Shown here: in pieces, positions 34,248 through 41,397 of the stretch
Numbering within the stretch: the first letter of the stretch is position 1
Layout of the letters: each line of letters begins with the position of its first letter
NCBI RefSeq assembly: GCF_900240335.1
Contig: NZ_LT964979.1
Span: 1,550,001-1,614,000 of the forward strand
Direction: 5' to 3'
Source: Flavimobilis massiliensis
Lineage (GTDB): Bacteria > Actinomycetota > Actinomycetes > Actinomycetales > Cellulomonadaceae
Length of the DNA: 64,000 nucleotides
The notes under the pieces: generated by a model
Databases searched by the model: none
What the model was told of the DNA's origin: nothing
The model's input: the letters and a program-made list of their open reading frames with translations, nothing else
Made by a program: the position numbers and the translations under genes

Positions 34248-35645
34248 ATGATGCACCTGATCCGACGTCGGCTCGGGGTCGCTGACGACAAGGGCGCGGG
34301 CGCCGTCGAGTACCTCGGTGCGATCCTCCTCGTCGCCGCCGTCGTCGCCTCGCTCCTCATGAGCGCCACGCCCATCGGGCAGAGCATCGCCGCAAAGATC
34401 TGCGAGGCCATCGGCGCCACCTGCGGGGCCACGGCAGGCACCGGGGACGACGCATCCGGCCCCAAGCCCCAGCCCACGGACCCTTGCACCGTGTCGTCCA
34501 GCTCACAGACGGCTGCGGGGGGTATCGAGATCGCCTTCGTCGATCTGGGCGCCGGAGGCACGCTGGTCGTCGAGAAGCTCAGCGACGGCACGTGGAACGT
34601 CACCCGGATCAACGCGGGCAAGGCGGGCGTCAAAGCCGACCTCGTCGCCGCGAAGGGCAAGATCACGATCGGCGGCAAGGAGTTCGGCGTCGGCGGCGAG
34701 GTCGGGGTCAGCGCAGCCCTTGCAGGCGAGGGCGGAGAGACCTACAGCTTCAAGAACGAGCAGTCGCGCGACGAGTTCGTCTCGTGGGCAGAGCGCGAGT
34801 GGGGACGCCAGGCCCTCAAGTCGCAGGGCGTGCTCGGGTGGGGTGCGGCTCTCGCGAGCGGCTGGTTCGACAAGTACTCGCCCCCCGCCCCGACAAAGAC
34901 GTACTTCCAAGGAGGGCTCGAGGCGTCGGGCAGCGCCGAGGCCAGCGCCGGCATCGCGATCGCCGAGGCTTCGCTCGGCGTCACCCTCGACTCGGGCCGG
35001 TACCTCGGCGCCAGCTTCGACGACAAGGGGTCGACGACGGTCTACAGCAAGGTCGACGTCGGTGCCGCGCTGGAGGGCAAGATCGGCATCGGCTTCGGCG
35101 ACATGGATACCAAGCCCGAGGACGGAGCCGCCGGAGGCGGCGTGGGCGGCACGCTCAAGACGAACCTTGAGTCGACGCTCGGCACCGAGTTCGACAAGAA
35201 CGGCAACCTCACCAACGTCGAGTTGTCGATGGCCGCAGGACCCGGCGCTGCCACACTCCTCTCTAAGGCGCTCGGCGGTGCCGACGTCACGCTCACCGAC
35301 AGCATGACCGCAACCGCGAAGATCCCCGTGACGGACGCGAACCGTGCTCACATCCTCGCTCTCGTCGCAGGCGCCGGAATCTCCTCGGCCACGAGCAACG
35401 GTGGAACGCAGACCGCGTCCGTGCTGGGCCTCATCGAGTACGCGAAGGGCCAGGGCGGCGACCTCACCTCCCAGACCACCTCGACCGGCGCGACGACCGG
35501 CGCTGGCCTTGACCTCAAGCTCAAGGTCGCGACGATCGGCATCGGCCTCAACGGCAAGTACGAGGGCGTGTCGACGTCGAACACCGGCGCCCAGTACTGG
35601 GACGGCACGTCGTGGCAGGACTGGACCGCGTGCGCCGGCGGATGA
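34248..35645 (+). CDS. Large surface protein with Flp-pilin-type N-terminus
   Basis: 465 residues. The N-terminus has the Flp plan: short basic leader MMHLIRRRL, processing site DDKGAGAVEYLG and one hydrophobic helix AILLVAAVVASLLM, but instead of ending after 75 residues it continues with about 400 residues of Gly/Ala/Thr-rich, probably beta-rich domain (GGLEASGSAEASAG, GAALEGKIGIGFGDMD) ending in a short Trp/Cys segment near the C-terminus. No known family recognised for the large domain. ATG at 34248 has AAGGGG; an in-frame ATG at 34194 is an alternative. Probably exported and processed by the pilus peptidase, perhaps a tip adhesin. Confidence 0.75.
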   Translation: MMHLIRRRLGVADDKGAGAVEYLGAILLVAAVVASLLMSATPIGQSIAAKICEAIGATCGATAGTGDDASGPKPQPTDPCTVSSSSQTAAGGIEIAFVDLGAGGTLVVEKLSDGTWNVTRINAGKAGVKADLVAAKGKITIGGKEFGVGGEVGVSAALAGEGGETYSFKNEQSRDEFVSWAEREWGRQALKSQGVLGWGAALASGWFDKYSPPAPTKTYFQGGLEASGSAEASAGIAIAEASLGVTLDSGRYLGASFDDKGSTTVYSKVDVGAALEGKIGIGFGDMDTKPEDGAAGGGVGGTLKTNLESTLGTEFDKNGNLTNVELSMAAGPGAATLLSKALGGADVTLTDSMTATAKIPVTDANRAHILALVAGAGISSATSNGGTQTASVLGLIEYAKGQGGDLTSQTTSTGATTGAGLDLKLKVATIGIGLNGKYEGVSTSNTGAQYWDGTSWQDWTACAGG

Positions 35646-36076
35646 TCGACACGCCGACCCCGCAGGACGGGGTGGTCCCCATGCCGGCCCGCGGGCCGGT
35701 ATGGGGACCACCCTGTCCGCAGCACGCCCTCGTCCTCGACGGCAACGACGTCCTCGACTGCTGGCTCGCCGAGACTCGTGCCGAGCGCAACCAGGGACTG
35801 CTCGGCACCGATTCCCTCGAAGGGGCGTTGTGGATACGTCGTTGCTCCAACGTCCACACCTTCCGCATGCGGTACGCGATCGACGTCGTGCTCGTCCGAC
35901 GCGACGGGCGCGTCCACGCGGTGGAGACGCTCGCCCCCGGCCGGTTCTCGCGCCCTCGCCTCTACGGCCTCGACACGGTTGAGCTGCCCGCCGGGCTGGC
36001 CCGGACGCTCGGCATCGTCCCAGGCCGCGTCCTCACGTGCCGACGGCTGCCCGACGCCGACGCATGCGGACTGTGA
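35642..36076 (+). CDS. DUF192 family protein
   Basis: 144 residues; the DUF192 domain begins at about residue 30 with LVLDGNDVLDCWLAETRAER and continues through GLLGTDSLEGALWI and HTFRMRYAIDVVLVRRDG, the family signature. Function of DUF192 is not established. The ATG at 35642 overlaps the stop of the surface-protein gene, but a 26-bp hairpin (35665-35718) lies inside the first 25 codons, so a downstream start such as ATG 35681 cannot be excluded. No signal peptide is seen. Confidence 0.8.
   Translation: MIDTPTPQDGVVPMPARGPVWGPPCPQHALVLDGNDVLDCWLAETRAERNQGLLGTDSLEGALWIRRCSNVHTFRMRYAIDVVLVRRDGRVHAVETLAPGRFSRPRLYGLDTVELPAGLARTLGIVPGRVLTCRRLPDADACGL
35665..35718 (+). terminator. 26-bp hairpin at the surface-protein/DUF192 junction
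   Basis: Bases 35665-35690 pair with 35693-35718 around a 2-base loop; the two mismatches at DNA level become G-U pairs in plus-strand RNA, so the whole 26-bp stem can form. It lies 20 bp after the surface-protein stop and inside the 5' coding part of the DUF192 gene. It may terminate or process the transcript between the two genes. Confidence 0.55.
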
Positions 36077-36105
36077 GCACCACGTCGCCAGATCCGACCC
36101 CGGAG

Positions 36106-36342
36106 CAGAGGTGGAGGACGAGCTGAGCCACGCCCTTACCCTGGGACTCGAGGCCCTTGAGGAAGACGGCCGCCCCAAGGGGTAGCCCATGTCGACCGGT
36201 TCCTCGAGCAGCACCGCACGGTGGTCGGTGCTTACCTTGACCGTCGCGTCCGCGCCTTCGCCCGAGACAGGCCCCACGGTGCGTCCGCATCGAAGTAGTC
36301 AGGGAGGACCGGGTCGGTCGAGACGTCGAGCACGGAGATCTC
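36106..36342 (-). pseudogene. Truncated, frameshifted copy of the 37.7-38.5 kb secreted-protein gene
   Basis: About 240 bp is roughly 90% identical by eye to 37829-38072 of the intact paralogue, on the same strand. Shared peptide fragments include VDMGYPLG and DHRAVLLEEPVD. One base is missing compared with the parent (near 36280), breaking the frame, and both ends of the gene are absent. It is a remnant of gene duplication or recombination in this lipoprotein cluster. Confidence 0.75.
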
Positions 36343-36349
36343 GTGCTCC

Positions 36350-36418
36350 ATGCCGATCATTCTCATGTTCGTCGGCGTGCTCATCATTGTCCTCGCCCCG
36401 ACGTTCGCGGGGATCTGA
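36350..36418 (+). CDS. Possible 22-residue hydrophobic peptide
   Basis: ATG at 36350 to TGA at 36418 encodes MPIILMFVGVLIIVLAPTF plus three residues, a single membrane-spanning stretch. GGAGAT lies about 10 bases upstream and a 15-bp terminator follows 21 bp after the stop. A similar but broken sequence exists near 37490-37560 on the same strand. Small single-helix peptides of this kind may be membrane regulators or toxins; it may also be chance. Confidence 0.3.
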   Translation: MPIILMFVGVLIIVLAPTFAGI

Positions 36419-36439
36419 GCACGTCGGCCATGGGCGCTA

Positions 36440-36473
36440 GAGGGGCCGGTCCGCTCGCGCGGACCGGCCCCTC
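36440..36473. terminator. Strong bidirectional terminator hairpin
   Basis: A perfect 15-bp GC stem (36440-36454 with 36459-36473) with a TCGC loop separates the plus-strand DUF192 region from the minus-strand secreted-protein gene that ends at 36519. It can terminate convergent transcription from both sides. Confidence 0.8.
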
Positions 36474-36518
36474 CACCGTCAACCTCGACACACTGGGAGA
36501 CTCACCTACTCCATGGTG

Positions 36519-37377
36519 TCACTGGAACTCGGTCGGCTGGTAGGAGACGACCTCGAACTTCTCGATGCGGTCAAGGACGTCCGTGCGCGTGAACGACGTG
36601 ACGCGGTGCTTCGAGTCGCTGACCTGGACTCCCATCGACAGCGGCACGTCATAGGACGCCGTGGTGCCGTCGTCGGGCGTGTTGATCCACAGGACGTAGG
36701 AGCCGAGCGCCTCGCCCGAGGCGTCGAGGCCCTGGATGAAGATCGCCGTCGTCCCGAACGACGGCGCGCGCTTCGGCTCGGTGAGCAACGTGCCGCGCTG
36801 GTTGATCGTCACTGGCAGGACGGCCTCGGCCCCCGAGCCAGTCACCTCGCCCAGCGTGACGTCGGCGTCGTAGTAGCCCGGGTACGCGGGGTCGAGCCCA
36901 AACACCTGCACGGAAAATGAGTAGCCGCCCTCGGCTAGGACCGCGTCATCAAGAGTGATCGAGCCGTCGATCACGTGAACCGTAAGGGTCTGGTTGCCCT
37001 TGAGCATGAAGGAGCCCGTGCCGTAGCGCTGGCTCGTCTCGCCGTGGTGGATACGCAGCGCAGCGCTGAAGCGGCAGGTCTCCGGCGACGGGTTGGTCAC
37101 CGTGATCGGGACGGCATAGGCATCGGGGATGTCCCCCTCGCCGATCTTTGTGAGTTCACCAATCTTCACGTAGGGCGCGGCGGCGTCGCCCTCGAAGGTC
37201 TGCTCCGCGCAGACGTCCGCGGCAGGCGCGGCGCCTGGCTCCTCGGCGGTGGGCACGTCGCCCCCCGCCCGTCGTCGTCGCGCCGGGCGTCGGTGAGCCA
37301 CCGCACCCCGCAAGGACTCCAAGGGCAAGGATCGCGGCGGCAGCCGCAGTGAGACGACGACGATGGCCGATCCGCAT
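36519..37377 (-). pseudogene. Secreted lipoprotein gene interrupted by a frameshift in a G6 tract
   Basis: The N-terminal part from ATG 37375-37377 encodes MRIGHRRRLTAAAAAILALG with lipobox LAGC, then runs out of frame. The rest (GDVPTAEEPGAAPAADV onward to VVSYQPTEFQ) is in another frame. Removing one G from the run 37261-37266 restores a 285-residue protein, a paralogue of the next gene upstream (shared YYDADVT, IQGLDASG and the C-terminal YQP). GGGAGAACT precedes both genes. The shift could be a pseudogene, phase-variable tract or sequencing error. Confidence 0.7.
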
Positions 37378-37594
37378 ATGAGTTCTCCCGTACAGTCCAG
37401 ACGATTGATGATCCCGGCGACAATTCCGTTGCTGTGCCAGCCGGGCAGCCCGAGCGGTCCGCGCCGTGGGATGAGGGCCGCGGCCGTGCTCATGCTCCCG
37501 ATGATGCTCATGTTCGTGGGCGCCCCATCATCGTCGTCGTCCCGATGGTCTCCCGACTTAGCGGCTGAGCCCCCGCGCCTGCGCCGCCGCCGTA

Positions 37595-37641
37595 CGACGA
37601 AGGGTCGTGCACCACCGCAGGTGGTGCACGACCCTTCGTCG
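37595..37641 (-). terminator. 22-bp perfect terminator hairpin
   Basis: Bases 37595-37616 pair perfectly with 37620-37641 around a 3-base loop, 19 bp after the stop of the secreted-protein gene at 37660. No U-run. The spacer 37378-37594 holds no gene, only a region similar to 36350-36420 (about 37490-37560). Confidence 0.8.
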
Positions 37642-37659
37642 ACCCGGGTGCGGACGGAG

Positions 37660-38547
37660 CTACATCGTGACGACAGGCTGGTAGCCGCCCACCACGAACT
37701 TCTCGACCGAGGGGAGCGCATCGAGCGCGAACGGCACCGACACTCCGGCGCCCGTGACGAACTCGTAATCCGCGTCAGGCGACAGGGGCACGTCGAACTC
37801 GAGCTTCGTGCCGTCCTCCGGCGTCGAGAGGTCGAGGACGAGCGGAGCCACGACGTTACCCTGGGCGTCGAGGCCCTGGAGGAAGACGGACGTCCCCAAG
37901 GGGTAGCCCATGTCGACCGGTTCCTCGAGCAGCACCGCACGGTGGTCGATGCTGACCTTGACCGTCGCATCCGCGCCTTCGCCCGAGACAGGCCCCACGG
38001 TGACGTCCGCATCGAAGTAGTCAGGGAGGACCGGGTCGGTCGAGACGTCGAGCACGGAGATCTCATGCTCCTTCGGCGGAACGGGGTCCGTCGCGTCGTC
38101 GTCATAGATGAAGTACGGGCGAAGGCTGTTCACCTCGAGGTCGACCGAGGCCCCCGCCGGGATCAGGACCTGAGGGTCGACGGTTCCCGACTCGTCGCCC
38201 TCCTCGGCGAAGTAGATCGTCGGCGAGATGATGCAGGGCACGTCGAACGGGTTCGTCACCGTGTACGGAAGCGACAGCCGCGCCGTGCCGTCGTCACCGG
38301 GGACCGCGGTGGGGCTGCCCAGCGTGATGAACTTCGCGGCACCTTCGCCCTCGACCTCGGTCGCCTCGCACGACGCCGCGCCACCCGCGGACGGCCTGTC
38401 GTCCCCGTCCACCCCCGCAGTGGACCCGGCCAGGGAGTTCTGCGGCGACACAGGGTCGTCGCCCTGGCCGCATTCAACAAGGACGAGGGCCAGGGCCGAC
38501 ATGGCCACGAATGGTCGGTACGAACGCCGCAAAGAGCGCATGCTCAT
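37660..38547 (-). CDS. Secreted protein, paralogue of the frameshifted lipoprotein
   Basis: 295 residues from ATG 38545-38547 (GGGAGAACT upstream). N-terminal signal sequence MSMRSLRRSYRPFVAMSALA then LVLVEC: the residue before Cys is Glu, not Gly/Ala/Ser, so it is an abnormal lipobox and lipidation is doubtful. The mature part contains SLPYTVTNPFDVPCIIS and DYFDADVTVGPVSGEGADAT, repeated beta-type domains of unknown family. One partial copy (36106-36342) and one frameshifted paralogue lie just downstream, indicating local duplication. Confidence 0.7.
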   Translation of the reverse strand: MSMRSLRRSYRPFVAMSALALVLVECGQGDDPVSPQNSLAGSTAGVDGDDRPSAGGAASCEATEVEGEGAAKFITLGSPTAVPGDDGTARLSLPYTVTNPFDVPCIISPTIYFAEEGDESGTVDPQVLIPAGASVDLEVNSLRPYFIYDDDATDPVPPKEHEISVLDVSTDPVLPDYFDADVTVGPVSGEGADATVKVSIDHRAVLLEEPVDMGYPLGTSVFLQGLDAQGNVVAPLVLDLSTPEDGTKLEFDVPLSPDADYEFVTGAGVSVPFALDALPSVEKFVVGGYQPVVTM

Positions 38548-38688
38548 AGTTCTCCCGTTTCGGATCGCGTACAGGTGCCCCGTGCGAGTACCCCCGACCT
38601 GCGTTCGCTCTCCATGGGAACGCACGCCCCGTGGATCGCACTCCCTCGGTCCACGTCGCGCTCGCGTCCGGGATCTACGCGGACCGCG

Positions 38689-39750
38689 TCAGCCCGCGAG
38701 GCGCCCGAGAGCGCTCAGGAGCCACCCGACGACGAACGGAGCAGCGACGACGGCTGCGGCGACGAGCCCGACGACGAGACGCTGCTTCTTCCTGTCAACC
38801 GGGTAGTCCCCGGTTGCGACGCCTTCCACCCCGTCGACTCGGATGCGCCACGGCTTGCCCTCGTACATGAACGTCAGCACCCACACCGGGACGAGCACGA
38901 GACGGAAGCGCGCGCGCTCGTACGTCGTCTCGGCCGAGGAGATCTCGTTCCTGTCGCCTCCGATCGCGTCCTCGATCTCGGAGCGCACGTCGGCGGCGAA
39001 CGAGTCGGCCCGGCTCGCGAACGCGGCCTCCGGTGACAGCGTCACCGGCAAGGTCGTGAAGCCCACGAGGAACTCCCGACGGAACGGCACGACGCCGTCC
39101 CTCGTCCCGGAGCGAACGCTCCGTGCAAGCTCGTCGTCGACCCCCCCCGCCGGCACGCGTGCCGAGTGCTTGACCCGGACCGTGCCCGTGACGTCCGTCC
39201 AGTCGACGACGGTCCGCCGTGTCTCCTGGGAACCGACCCTCCGCTCGTCACCGCGACGCCCTGAGTAGGCGGACGTCGACCGCGCGTCAAGAACCCACAC
39301 CGGGTAGTACGCCGGGACGAAGGACTCGGCCACCTGGTCGGGGGTGAAGCCACGCTGAGCGAAGAGACGGCTCATCCGCGACCAGTCGAGCAACGCCTGA
39401 GCGGCACCCGCACGGTCGACCCGGAACGGCACGACCCCGTCCGGCTCGAGATCGAACGCCGCCCCCGGCGCCGCCGTCAGATGCGAGCCGCAGAAGACGC
39501 ACGCGTCCGAGAGTCCACGTGAAGCGGTCTCGCCACCGCATGCCTCGCATCGGAGGACGGCAGACGTCCCCGAGCCGACGAGCCCGTCACGCCAGGTCGC
39601 GACGTCGTGGCGCGGCAGCTTGGTCTTCAGGTCGGGCCCGAACTCCACCGTCGCACCGCACGAGACACAACGCAGCGCCCGTGTTCCCGGCAGGTAAGCG
39701 AGCTGGGACCCGCACGCGGTGCAGGACGTCTGGACGACGGGCAGGGACAT
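38689..39750 (-). CDS. Zinc-ribbon membrane protein of unknown function
   Basis: 353 residues. Two N-terminal zinc ribbons: CTACG...CVSCG (residues 10-31) and CEACG...CVFCG (about 68-88), similar to TFIIB-type and primosomal N' type ribbons. A middle beta-rich domain with VPAYYPVWVLDARSTSAY follows, and one C-terminal transmembrane helix (VVGLVAAAVVAAPFVVGWLL). Proteins with this plan are common in actinobacteria but have no known role. Starts MSLPVVQTSCTACGS. It lies between the secreted-protein cluster and rplL. Confidence 0.75.
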   Translation of the reverse strand: MSLPVVQTSCTACGSQLAYLPGTRALRCVSCGATVEFGPDLKTKLPRHDVATWRDGLVGSGTSAVLRCEACGGETASRGLSDACVFCGSHLTAAPGAAFDLEPDGVVPFRVDRAGAAQALLDWSRMSRLFAQRGFTPDQVAESFVPAYYPVWVLDARSTSAYSGRRGDERRVGSQETRRTVVDWTDVTGTVRVKHSARVPAGGVDDELARSVRSGTRDGVVPFRREFLVGFTTLPVTLSPEAAFASRADSFAADVRSEIEDAIGGDRNEISSAETTYERARFRLVLVPVWVLTFMYEGKPWRIRVDGVEGVATGDYPVDRKKQRLVVGLVAAAVVAAPFVVGWLLSALGRLAG

Positions 39751-39834
39751 GAGGCTCCTCGGCGACGGAAGATGACGGGGTTTCGAAGCGTAGTGCCCAC
39801 GCTGCGGCCCCGCACGGGCCCGAGCGGCGGAGCC

Positions 39835-39878
39835 GCTGCGGAGACGCTGCGGAGACGCTGCGGAGACGCTGCGGAGAC
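39835..39878. repeat. Four perfect tandem 11-bp repeats
   Basis: GCTGCGGAGAC is repeated four times without change at 39835, 39846, 39857 and 39868, ending at the first base of the rplL terminator. It is non-coding and lies in the 200-bp spacer between rplL and the zinc-ribbon gene. The 11-bp period equals about one helical turn. It may be a variable-number repeat. Confidence 0.85.
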
Positions 39879-39923
39879 GCGGACGAGGCCCGCGCCACCG
39901 TGGTGGTGCGGGCCTCGTCCGCG
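39878..39923 (-). terminator. Terminator after rplL
   Basis: A perfect 16-bp stem (39878-39893 with 39908-39923) with an inner GCCACC/GGTGGT pairing lies 28 bp past the rplL stop on the minus strand. It ends the rplJ-rplL operon before the 11-bp repeats. Confidence 0.85.
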
Positions 39924-39950
39924 TTCAGCGTGTGCCCCGAGGGGCACGGA

Positions 39951-40340
39951 TCACTTGAGGGTGACCGTGGCGCCGGCGCCCTCGAGGGCAGCCTTGGCCT
40001 TCTCGGCCTGCTCCTTGTTGACCGGCGACTCGAAGACGGCCTTGGGGGCGCCGTCGACGAGGTCCTTGGCCTCCTTGAGGCCGAGCGACGTGAGCGCGCG
40101 GATCTCCTTGATGACCTGGATCTTCTTGTCGCCAGCGGCCTCGAGGATGACCTCGAACTCGTCCTTCTCCTCAGCGGCCTCAGCGGCGCCGCCCGCGGCG
40201 GGGGCAGCAACGGCGACGGCGGCCGGAGCGGCAGCGGTGACCTCGAAGACGTCCTCGAAGGCCTTGACGAACTCGGAGAGCTCGATGAGCGTGAGCTCCT
40301 TGAAGGCCTCGATGAGCTGCTCGGTGGTGAGCTTCGCCAT
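39951..40340 (-). CDS. rplL: 50S ribosomal protein L7/L12
   Basis: L7/L12 forms the flexible stalk that recruits translational GTPases. The 129-residue product has the N-terminal dimer domain (TTEQLIEAFKELTLIELSEF), an Ala-rich hinge near residues 35-60 and the C-terminal domain ending EGAGATVTLK with GLKEAKDLVDGAPKAV. Normal length. It lies 75 bp after rplJ and is co-transcribed with it. Confidence 0.98.
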   Translation of the reverse strand: MAKLTTEQLIEAFKELTLIELSEFVKAFEDVFEVTAAAPAAVAVAAPAAGGAAEAAEEKDEFEVILEAAGDKKIQVIKEIRALTSLGLKEAKDLVDGAPKAVFESPVNKEQAEKAKAALEGAGATVTLK

Positions 40341-40415
40341 GATCGGCGTTCCTTTCGGTAGTTCTGCGTGAAGCAGGGGGTGGGGTGGTGATGCCGCGAT
40401 CTGACCCGGGTGGGG

Positions 40416-40940
40416 TCAGGCCGCGGTCGACTCCTGCTTCTCGCGCAGAGCGTCGATGGTGCGCACGGCCTGCGAGGCAGGTGCCGTGAACAGGTACGCG
40501 GCCTGGTACAGCTTCGCCTTCATAGCGCCTGCTGCCTTGGCCAGGAGAACCTCGCGGGACTCGAGGTCCGCGAGCTTCGTGATGTCCTCAGCCGACAGGG
40601 CGCGTCCGTCGAGGACACCGCCCTTGATGACGAGCTGAGGGTTCGCCTTGGCGAAGTCACGCAGGCCCTTGGCCGCCTCGACCGGGTCACCGGTCACGAA
40701 GGCGATCGCCGACGGACCGACGAGGGCGTCGGTGTCGAACTCGACACCGGCCTCCTTGGCCGCGATGGCGGTCAGCGTGTTCTTCACCACGGCGTAGCTT
40801 GCGTTGCCGCCGAGCGACCGACGCAGCGTCTTGAGCTGCGCGACGGTGAGCCCGCGGTACTCGGTCAGCATGGCAGCGCTCGACTCGCGGAACAGGTCCG
40901 TGAGCTCTGCGACAGCGGCTGCCTTGTCCGGCTTCGCCAT
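40416..40940 (-). CDS. rplJ: 50S ribosomal protein L10
   Basis: L10 carries the L7/L12 stalk dimers and, in other bacteria, represses its own operon by binding the leader RNA. The 174-residue product starts MAKPDKAAAVAELTDLFRES and contains LTEYRGLTVAQLKTLRRSL and VVKNTL. The ATG at 40938-40940 is chosen although the frame is open to 41162, because the extension covers the leader hairpin and promoter. Confidence 0.97.
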   Translation of the reverse strand: MAKPDKAAAVAELTDLFRESSAAMLTEYRGLTVAQLKTLRRSLGGNASYAVVKNTLTAIAAKEAGVEFDTDALVGPSAIAFVTGDPVEAAKGLRDFAKANPQLVIKGGVLDGRALSAEDITKLADLESREVLLAKAAGAMKAKLYQAAYLFTAPASQAVRTIDALREKQESTAA

Positions 40941-40983
40941 GGCAATCCTTCCGATGGTGGTGACCGCCGTCGGTCCCGCCCCG

Positions 40984-41019
40984 GGAAAGAGAAAGAGCCC
41001 CGCGCAGGGCGCGAGGCTC
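40984..41019 (-). ncRNA. rplJ leader hairpin with U-rich tail (L10 leader/attenuator)
   Basis: On the minus strand 41019-40995 forms a GC-rich stem (GAGCC...GGCTC ends) followed by TTTCTCTTTC (40994-40985), the clearest U-rich tail of any hairpin in this window. It lies 45-80 bases before the rplJ ATG, in the place of the L10 leader known from other bacteria, and probably attenuates rplJL transcription. Confidence 0.6.
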
Positions 41020-41132
41020 AACGGCGGTGTGACGCCGTAGTGCTCGTTCCTGCGCTGGCCCCCGCCTCTGCGGAGCTTCGGCCCACCGTGCCAGAGCACG
41101 ACGGACGACCTGCGGTCTTGGGTAACGAGAGA

Positions 41133-41162
41133 AACGTACCGTTGCGGCGCCAGCCGACGCAA
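41133..41162 (-). promoter_or_regulatory. Promoter of rplJ-rplL
   Basis: On the minus strand TTGCGT (41157-41162) and TACGTT (41133-41138) are 18 bases apart. Transcription would start near 41126, giving a leader of about 185 nt that includes the attenuator-like hairpin. Confidence 0.6.
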
Positions 41163-41250
41163 GTCCGGCGACGCACGTCACACCCGCCGCACCGAGGTCG
41201 TTGACCGGCACCTGCTCGAGCACCTCGCCGGAGCGGCGCGTGGGTCCGCG

Positions 41251-41382
41251 CCGACGAACGCGTCGACGGTCTATGTCGGCGGCGCCACCGCGCTCGTCGA
41301 CGGCGTCGTGTGGACCGCACGCTGGTGGACGCTCGGCGACAAGCAGTGGGGTCCGTCGACCGCAGGCCTCTCCTGCGCCTGA
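41251..41382 (+). pseudogene. Remnant of a CBM5/12 chitin-binding domain
   Basis: One plus-strand frame ending at TGA 41380-41382 encodes STVYVGGATALVDG then VVWTARWWTLGDKQWGPS. The pattern Y-x-G-G, W-x-A-R-W-W-T-x-G-D matches the end of CBM5/12 modules found on chitinases. No start codon precedes it in frame and nothing of a catalytic domain is left. It shows that a secreted glycanase gene once lay here. Confidence 0.4.
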
Positions 41383-41397
41383 CGCACCACCCGTGAG

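Noticed and set aside
36519..38105. Single long minus-strand frame covering two secreted-protein genes
   Set aside because: Only the 3' part is coding. The upstream part is antisense-like Arg/Ser-rich sequence over the terminator and in a different frame from the intact paralogue.
37363..39036. 557-codon plus-strand frame
   Set aside because: It runs antisense to the secreted-protein gene and the zinc-ribbon gene, both with clear signal peptides or Cys motifs; the product is Arg/His/Asp-rich and without features.
39835..39878. Short tandem repeats considered as a CRISPR array
   Set aside because: The 11-bp units are directly adjacent with no spacers and no cas genes are present.
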